This document shows positions 59,701 to 64,000 of a stretch of 64,000 nucleotides of DNA, one piece after another. This DNA is from Parabacteroides sp900760525 (GTDB lineage Bacteria > Bacteroidota > Bacteroidia > Bacteroidales > Tannerellaceae). Within the stretch, counting starts at the first letter, position 1, and each line of letters begins with the position of its first letter. Below the pieces are notes generated by a model that did not search any database, was not told the DNA's origin, and was given only the letters and a program-made list of their open reading frames with translations. The stretch lies in NCBI RefSeq assembly GCF_049860805.1, contig NZ_CP187555.1, positions 2,170,001 to 2,234,000 on the forward strand. The letters are read 5' to 3'. The position numbers and the translations under genes are program-made.

Positions 59701-59927
59701 ATAGTACCGTTTGTCGTACCTTTCACAACGATATTTGCTCCTGCAACCGGACCAAACTCGTCATTCACAACACCCGTCAATGTCTTACCCTGTTGTACCA
59801 CCATAATGTTGCTATCCGATACCGGAACGGCAAACGCGGCATTAGCAGAAAAAGCAGACATTAGCAAGCATAAGGCTGAGGCCTTCGCTATCCCACATGG
59901 AGATAATAGCTTAGATTCATTCATCAT
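56733..59927 (-). CDS. susC: SusC/RagA-family TonB-dependent outer-membrane receptor
   Basis: A 1064-residue protein. Signal peptide to about residue 33, CarboxypepD-like domain (about 47-125, 'KTLTGVVNDEFGPVAGANIVVKGTTNG' in pieces), TonB box/plug (about 130-250; 'LDEVVVVGYGTMRKSDLTGSIST', 'SIEVLKDASSAAIYGARGANGVILVTTKRG' in pieces) and a 22-strand barrel ending 'TFMFGINVAF' with terminal Phe. 'YGARGANGVI' is diagnostic of SusC. It takes up oligosaccharides with TonB energy. It is the first gene of the PUL operon, with an ATG two codons inside MMNES also possible. Confidence 0.96.
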   Translation of the reverse strand: MMNESKLLSPCGIAKASALCLLMSAFSANAAFAVPVSDSNIMVVQQGKTLTGVVNDEFGPVAGANIVVKGTTNGTMTDADGRFSISNVPAGAVLQISFIGYLTQEILVGNQSTINVMLKEDSQTLDEVVVVGYGTMRKSDLTGSISTAKGVDIIKTQSFNALDGLKGKVAGVNIFSNTGQPGGEMRVVIRGVSTINASTSPLYVVDGVVMSDFQLLNPNDIESVEVLKDASSAAIYGARGANGVILVTTKRGDGGKGVHISYDGSISIGTMAKQMDVMDSNEWMAAFKQGLENANAWQGKNFTTDLSQIFTDERLFNADGSPKYNTNWQDETSRTAISHNHQISIQRSGEGSSVGAFINYTDQQGVLLNSYFKRINAKLAYDDKPTKWLSTSVNVLVNHTWGNRTSDNPYGQGALRTMIEQLPFLPVMLDGVYTQTNIIKTNAILNDKDNPNSGYQGFSPEGVGNPVELLKRVYSMQYRTKIFGNAGLTFHLMKGLDLKTQFGVDYQNSRDANYTPFTPRPMINQNSEGSASANNSSALYWQEETYMNYSTLLDKHSINAMLGLSWQGRDYTYFSASDSKFTDDFYGYYNLGKGTDRPSVGSDYDKWTMNSYFLRLAYSYDSKYMATVTGRYDGSSKFGSGNKYAFFPSVGLGWLMSKESFLEDNSTISKLKLHTSYGLTGNSEIGTYRSLATVSQSTTIIGDALHTVSYLDNMPNSNLKWEKTAQFDFGAELGLFNDRLSFDVSGYYKYTSDLLLDRPVPESTGYSSILDNIGAVSNRGVDILVTARPVQNNDFQWTSTVNLGFNRSRVEKLDESASVDPITGKRQITTDGFVGYDMLIREGEPLSSFYGYKRIGIYDGKPENWDPETMNIPSVIGEKVTSKDRTIIGHGLPDWTGSFVNTFNYKNFDLTVDFQYTWGVDVMQEYYHSTVARFLTNGIDRIYTEAWHPTLNPNGQEQAIRLNNFGQGANNAADDDWVANGSYLRCNMIQLGYTFDPNVIKPLGLSSLRLYANVNNAFLITSSDYLGFDPDNSSRLGGNNWGANRQFFTYPRPRTFMFGINVAF

Positions 59928-60070
59928 TTTTTGCTTTTAAATTTAACACATGTAACATATTTGAAATTCTTAAAAAACCGGAAGAATCACCGTCCGATCT
60001 AGTCTTTTAATTTTTTGTAATTTGACGGCAATATTAGCTGATCTTAACACGATCATAGTAACACCGGATC

Positions 60071-60120
60071 ACAAAAAGAGTGTCATATTCTACCAATGGT
60101 CGATTATGACACTCTTTTGT
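60071..60120. terminator. Hairpin terminator in the regulator-susC gap
   Basis: ACAAAAAGAGTGTCATA (60071-60087) pairs with TATGACACTCTTTTGT (60105-60120). It has A and T runs on both sides, so it could act in either direction. It would stop read-through from the regulator genes into susC. Confidence 0.65.
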
Positions 60121-60151
60121 ACAACCAAGACACCGCTCGGAAATGATAATA

Positions 60152-60217
60152 CTATGAGTTATGACAGCTAAAGCATAGAGTTACGATGCCTGAAGCTATG
60201 GGTTACGGGACATAAAT
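60152..60217. repeat. 22-bp tandem array
   Basis: Units begin at 60152 (CTATGAGTTATG), 60174 (CATAGAGTTACG) and 60196 (CTATGGGTTACG), an exact 22-bp step. Unlike the unit at 32996, they read (c)TATGaGTTA(c/t)G. Period is the same as in the other two arrays, but sequence is different. Confidence 0.65.
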
Positions 60218-60383
60218 AAATACTGAACTTGAAGGTTCGTGCGATTGTCCCATTATTCCAGCCCCTTATTGTAAATAAAAGATTATTTCACATTTGGACG
60301 GTCTATTGGCAGAGCAATCGGAATTTCGTTTTTTAGAGGACAAAACGATCCTTTTTTCATCAATCTGCCGGTTTTTCACAATA

Positions 60384-60480
60384 ACGACCGTCTTCATCGC
60401 CCTGAAAATTGACTTCATCGCCACGAAGACGGTCGTCATACTCCATGACCCCGGCAACCCACGGCAACGAAGACGGTCGT
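60384..60480. repeat. Direct and inverted repeats of GAAGACGGTCGT
   Basis: GAAGACGGTCGT occurs at 60425-60436 and 60469-60480, and its reverse complement ACGACCGTCTTC at 60384-60395. Small overlapping frames on both strands cover this 1.2-kb gap (59928-61105), but none has a recognisable family or a support from context. Confidence 0.6.
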
Positions 60481-61105
60481 CATGGAAAAGTTCTGCGCAG
60501 CTCATGGCGGAAAGACCGGAAAAAATTGGGGGCGTAAACGGGACGCGACCCGATTTCGTCCGCAAATATTCGATTCTCCGAAAGTTGAGCTTTACCACAT
60601 TGTCACGTTTTTCCAGTTATAGCGACAAAACGGGACCGATATCCGGATGACATGCCGAACATTTGAGATATAGCGTCACTCCAAAACCGGAAAGACGAGA
60701 AAAATGCCAGTTCAAAACGAACCGGAATTTCAATTGAAATAGAAAAATGGCAAAAAAGGGGTTATTGTCTACTTTTTTCTTTTACATCGAAGGAAACTGG
60801 ATTGAGGATTCAGGGCAACCTCATCAAAAACCTCATCCCTTGGCAAAGGTTAATCTGTCTTTTTTTAATATTAAATCATACAATAAGTCCACTAAAAAGG
60901 AAGGATATTCATATTTGTCTATTATCCAACAATTTGTATTATTTCGAGTTTCTTAAAAAATATTACCCGCAAGGGAAATTTGAAATATATGGGGTAGAAA
61001 ACCAAATTAGATGCGCTACTGTTTCGATTCAGACCAACGGGTATTTTAGTGAATCGTACAATAAGTAATAGATGACAATAAGATTCGTTTTGAGGAAATA
61101 ATGAA

Positions 61106-61894
61106 CTATTGCCTCTGCCGGTACTGCCCCGGTGTCATTCCGTATTTGGCTGAAAACTCACGATAGAAATAGGATTTGTTGGAGATTCCGACTTGGTAGA
61201 TGATCTCCTGCACACTCAGGTTCGTTGTGACTAAAAGCTGGGCGGCGTACATCATACGATAGTCTTTGATGAAATCACTCGGTGTCAATGGCGAAATCTT
61301 TTTAAAACGGCGATACAAGGCACGGGTATTCATGCCTAATTTATCAGCTATAAGTTCAGGGCGTAGCGTTTCCTGTGTAAGATTTTCCTTGATTATAGCC
61401 GTCACGGAATCCATAAACTCTTTATCCTCCTGATGGATCAACTGGCCGCCGGACTGTTCGTAAGCGCTTTCGGGGGAATAATAATAGTCTTTCAGTTCTT
61501 TCTTATTCGCCATCAACCGGTTCACGACAGAGCGGAGCACGACGGACGAGAAGGGCTTGGTCAGATAAGCATCGGCACCCAGATCCAAACCTTCCGCCTG
61601 CTCACTTTCCGAAACTTTTGCCGATACTACTATTAAAGGTATATGCCGGGTGAATTTGTCAGATTTGATACGGCTGATCAGTTCAAATCCATCCATGCTC
61701 GGCATCATGATATCCGTAATAATCAGATCCGGTGTCTGTTGCTCCATCCGGGCCAATGCTTCTTCCGCATTGAAGGCTTCCAATACGACATATTCGGACG
61801 ATAATGTTTCCTTTATCAGCCAAACGATATCCCGGTTATCATCGACTACCAATATAACCGGATTATCTGTATTTAAATGAGTTTCGGCAGTCAC
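61106..61894 (-). CDS. Response-regulator/AraC half of a hybrid two-component system
   Basis: A 262-residue frame from GTG (61894). It is not a natural start: 'VTAET' continues the kinase sequence of the other frame. Residues ~10-130 form a receiver domain with 'ILVVDDN', the phosphoacceptor Asp61 in 'IITDIMMPS' and 'LTKPF'. Residues ~160-262 form an AraC-type HTH ('MNTRALYRRFKKISPLTPSDFIKDYRMMYAAQLL' in parts, and 'GISNKSYFYREFSAKYGMTPGQYRQ'). In the intact HTCS this part would bind the PUL promoter after phosphorylation. In this sequence it is cut off from the kinase by a 43-bp duplication. Confidence 0.9.
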   Translation of the reverse strand: MTAETHLNTDNPVILVVDDNRDIVWLIKETLSSEYVVLEAFNAEEALARMEQQTPDLIITDIMMPSMDGFELISRIKSDKFTRHIPLIVVSAKVSESEQAEGLDLGADAYLTKPFSSVVLRSVVNRLMANKKELKDYYYSPESAYEQSGGQLIHQEDKEFMDSVTAIIKENLTQETLRPELIADKLGMNTRALYRRFKKISPLTPSDFIKDYRMMYAAQLLVTTNLSVQEIIYQVGISNKSYFYREFSAKYGMTPGQYRQRQ

Positions 61895-64000
61895 TGCCGA
61901 AACTTCCGGTTGTACAACCGGAAGTTTCGGCAGTCACTGCCGAAACTTCCGGTTGTACAACCGGAACCTCTTCGTCGGCTTCTCCATTCAAATCCATCTC
62001 TTCAGGTTCCAGATAAGGCAGCGTAATAATAAATTCGGCAGATTCTCCTTCCTTACTCTCCACTCTTATCTCGCCATGAAGCAACTGGACCATACTGTGA
62101 CAAATGAAAAGACCTAACCCATGTCTGGAAGTCATCTGAGTATAATTATTGCCATCCAGATCACCCAATATGTGGAAACGGTCGAATATCGTTTTCAGGT
62201 CTGCTTCCGCTATTCCCTTACCCGTATTATATACTTTAACTTGTAACGTATCATTTTCTATCCGGGCAGAGACATCGATCGCACCATTCTGTTCCGTGTA
62301 TTTGAATGCATTCGAAACCAGATTGCGTATGATCTTTTTCAAACTGGGGACATCCGTATTCCAGTAAACCGGTTTATCGGATTCACCGAAGGTAAAACTG
62401 ATTCTGTTCTGCTCGGCGACAGGTATAAACGATTCACATTGTTTCCGGATCAAACCGTCTACAGAGACTCTCTTTATATGTATATGGCTGAATCCGGCTT
62501 CCTCAATCTTTCTGAGATCCAGAATTTCCTGGATCAATTCGTTCAGGCTCGTGACATTCTCGGCCAGGATACAAGCGTATTTCTCCAGTTTCCCATCAGC
62601 CAACCGGTCGGCGGATGACTTGATATAATCATTCACGCCATTAATCAAGGTCAAAGGCGTACAAAGCTCATGCGTGATATTGGCAAAGAAATTCAGTTTG
62701 GCCTCATACAGTTTCTCTTTTTGTTCTTCCCTGATTTTCCTGGCTACATCGGCTTGTTTTTCCACAATCCGGCGACGCAGCCAATAGACGATACCCGAAC
62801 ATAGGACAGCCAGCAACAAGCCATAGAGAATTATAGCCCACGAACTGCGGTACCAGGGAGGCAATACCCGTATATGCAAAGAATACTCTTTGGCATCCGA
62901 ATCAAACACATCATTCTTGTAACGGACTTTCAACACATAATTGCCATAGGGCAACTTCGTAAAAACAACCTGGTTCTCTTTTTGCAGTTCGGTCCACGCT
63001 GTATTATAGTTTTCCAATAAGTACGAATACTCATAATTTTCTCCGTGTATATAGTCGGTCGCCACAAAAGAAATCGAAAATGTGGATATATTGGGAGGAA
63101 TGGTCACATATCCGGTTTTCCGGTCCGTATAGTCGTAGAGACTATGCGTTTCATCACCCATCTTCAATTCAAAGAAATGCAAGGCCGGCTTATAATTTTC
63201 CTGCCGGTCGTTTTGCGGATCTACCCATATCAGTCCATTGATCCCGCCAAAGAACAATTTACCTGTGTAAGGGCATTTCCAATAGGCATCATCCGAAAAT
63301 TCGGTCACATCCAAATCCGGACTTCCATAATTATGAAAAAAACGGTTATGAGGATTATATTTGGTCAGTCCTTTATTCGTACTCAGCCAGATGCAACCGT
63401 CCGGATCTTCGAGAACACCATGAACCATATCGTTCTTGATGCCGTCGATCCGGCTGTATTGGCGTACCTCTGCCAAATTCCCCGAATGCAATTTCATCTG
63501 TGTCATACCCGAACTGGCCCCCAGATAAAAAGTAGAATCCTGGCTGTAACACATACAAAGCACATCACCCACCGCCCGGTTGCCAGCATTATTCATCGAA
63601 ATAAATTCGTATTTCTTTGTCAACAGGTTAAAACGGACCAAGCCATATCCTCCACGACTTCCCAGATAGAGATGGGAAGCCTCATCATCATAATTCATTG
63701 CATGGAACTCATTGCAGACTTTACCATTTTTTTCAAGGATGAAAGACTCTACATATTTAATGACGGGTTTTCCTTCTTTCTTACCGATGATTACTTCCAG
63801 CAAGCCATCTCCTGTCGTTGTCATCCACAACGTCGAATCATTCACCTCACGAATGGCATGGACATACCGGATCTTCGTATCGACAAGGCTTGCCAACGTA
63901 TGGACTTTCTTATCCACTAAAGAATAATAGGACAATCCCGGTCCTTCCGTCCCGATCCACACCCAGGGATTATAGTTGCTTTTACGGAAACAATAGACAC
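61863..64000 (-). CDS. Sensor/kinase half of a hybrid two-component system (cut by window edge)
   Basis: The frame is open from the window edge (it reads ...NPWVWIGTEGPGLSYY), so the 5' end lies outside; a GTG at 63962 is only a chance start. Seen in order: Reg_prop beta-propeller repeats, a Y_Y_Y domain ('YEYSYLLENYNTAWTEL'), a membrane helix ('WAIILYGLLLAVLCSGIVYWL'), a dimerisation domain with His in 'NITHELCTPLT' (Cys where Arg is usual), and an ATPase domain with 'NLVSNAFKYTE' and 'GLGLFI'. After 'VSAVTAET' the frame is shifted by the 43-bp tandem duplication and ends in about 17 unrelated residues ('SGCTTGSFGSDCRNSFK'). Confidence 0.92.
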   Translation of the reverse strand, partial: VYCFRKSNYNPWVWIGTEGPGLSYYSLVDKKVHTLASLVDTKIRYVHAIREVNDSTLWMTTTGDGLLEVIIGKKEGKPVIKYVESFILEKNGKVCNEFHAMNYDDEASHLYLGSRGGYGLVRFNLLTKKYEFISMNNAGNRAVGDVLCMCYSQDSTFYLGASSGMTQMKLHSGNLAEVRQYSRIDGIKNDMVHGVLEDPDGCIWLSTNKGLTKYNPHNRFFHNYGSPDLDVTEFSDDAYWKCPYTGKLFFGGINGLIWVDPQNDRQENYKPALHFFELKMGDETHSLYDYTDRKTGYVTIPPNISTFSISFVATDYIHGENYEYSYLLENYNTAWTELQKENQVVFTKLPYGNYVLKVRYKNDVFDSDAKEYSLHIRVLPPWYRSSWAIILYGLLLAVLCSGIVYWLRRRIVEKQADVARKIREEQKEKLYEAKLNFFANITHELCTPLTLINGVNDYIKSSADRLADGKLEKYACILAENVTSLNELIQEILDLRKIEEAGFSHIHIKRVSVDGLIRKQCESFIPVAEQNRISFTFGESDKPVYWNTDVPSLKKIIRNLVSNAFKYTEQNGAIDVSARIENDTLQVKVYNTGKGIAEADLKTIFDRFHILGDLDGNNYTQMTSRHGLGLFICHSMVQLLHGEIRVESKEGESAEFIITLPYLEPEEMDLNGEADEEVPVVQPEVSAVTAETSGCTTGSFGSDCRNSFKYR
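61881..61966. repeat. 43-bp perfect tandem duplication in the HTCS gene
   Basis: GTTTCGGCAGTCACTGCCGA... is repeated exactly at 61881-61923 and 61924-61966. Each unit holds two palindromes: GTTTCGGCAG/CTGCCGAAAC around a 3-base centre and CCGGTTGTACAACCGG. 43 is not a multiple of 3. With one unit only, the minus strand reads VVQPEVSAVTAETHLNTDN and joins the kinase to the receiver in one frame. Confidence 0.9.

Noticed and set aside
60266..60650. Overlapping frames of 110 and 118 residues on opposite strands
   Set aside because: Both cover a repeat-containing gap, have no recognisable family and cannot both be real. Neither has a promoter octamer or a neighbour that supports it.

Overview
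The window looks like a chromosomal segment of a gut Bacteroidales bacterium, most likely a Parabacteroides or close relative (inference). The evidence is: many promoters of the Bacteroidetes type (-7 element TAnnTTTG), a short primary sigma factor, SusC/SusD proteins, a hybrid two-component regulator, GH92 mannosidases, a pyrophosphate-dependent phosphofructokinase and a MobV mobilisation gene of Bacteroides type. Most of the window is core chromosome, with a capsule locus, a decayed mobile region, a probable defence operon and a glycan-utilisation locus set into it.

Region by region: (1) 1-13373, minus strand, is a surface-polysaccharide operon read from a promoter at 13366-13373. Export genes (Wza-like lipoprotein, Wzz-like co-polymerase) come first. 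They are followed by a nearly complete CMP-legionaminic acid pathway (legB, legC, acetyltransferase, legI, legG, ptmE, legF), then flippase, an unassigned glycosyltransferase-like protein, polymerase and a cut-off GT4. (2) 13498-14364 is an S1-domain RNA-binding protein. (3) 14365-16394 holds no intact gene. It has three copies of a ~250-bp repeat, each ending in an intrinsic terminator (possible small RNA family), and a decayed ISAon1-type transposase. (4) 16395-21823 is a complete rRNA operon on the minus strand (16S, tRNA-Ile, tRNA-Ala, 23S, 5S), with rpoD, a DegP protease, an M48 protease, a DUF3592-like protein and a TerB-like protein upstream of it. (5) 26839-27892 holds a candidate structured RNA and RNase P RNA. 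(6) 27991-35770 holds yihY, a MATE transporter, a large inverted repeat, nitroreductase, riboflavin synthase, a TM2 protein and an M13 peptidase. (7) 36068-39500 is a wrecked mobilisable element: MobV relaxase, oriT-like hairpin, truncated integrase and a frameshifted IS110 element. (8) 39956-43378 holds a GntR regulator, an Ada/Ogt-like methyltransferase and PPi-phosphofructokinase.

(9) 43474-46461 is a tightly overlapping three-gene operon (DUF262 protein, AAA ATPase, PLD-like protein). It looks like a defence system that I cannot match to a named type. (10) 46499-64000 is a polysaccharide utilisation locus for alpha-mannosides or mannoproteins: susC, susD, a secreted basic-secretory-type metalloprotease, three GH92 enzymes and a hybrid two-component regulator. 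One GH92 has Gln in place of the catalytic acid Glu.

The most striking observation is in the regulator. A perfect 43-bp tandem duplication, itself made of two palindromes, splits the kinase from the response-regulator/AraC half. Removing one copy restores a single open frame, so this may be a reversible on/off switch for the locus. The second most interesting item is the three-gene operon at 43474-46461.
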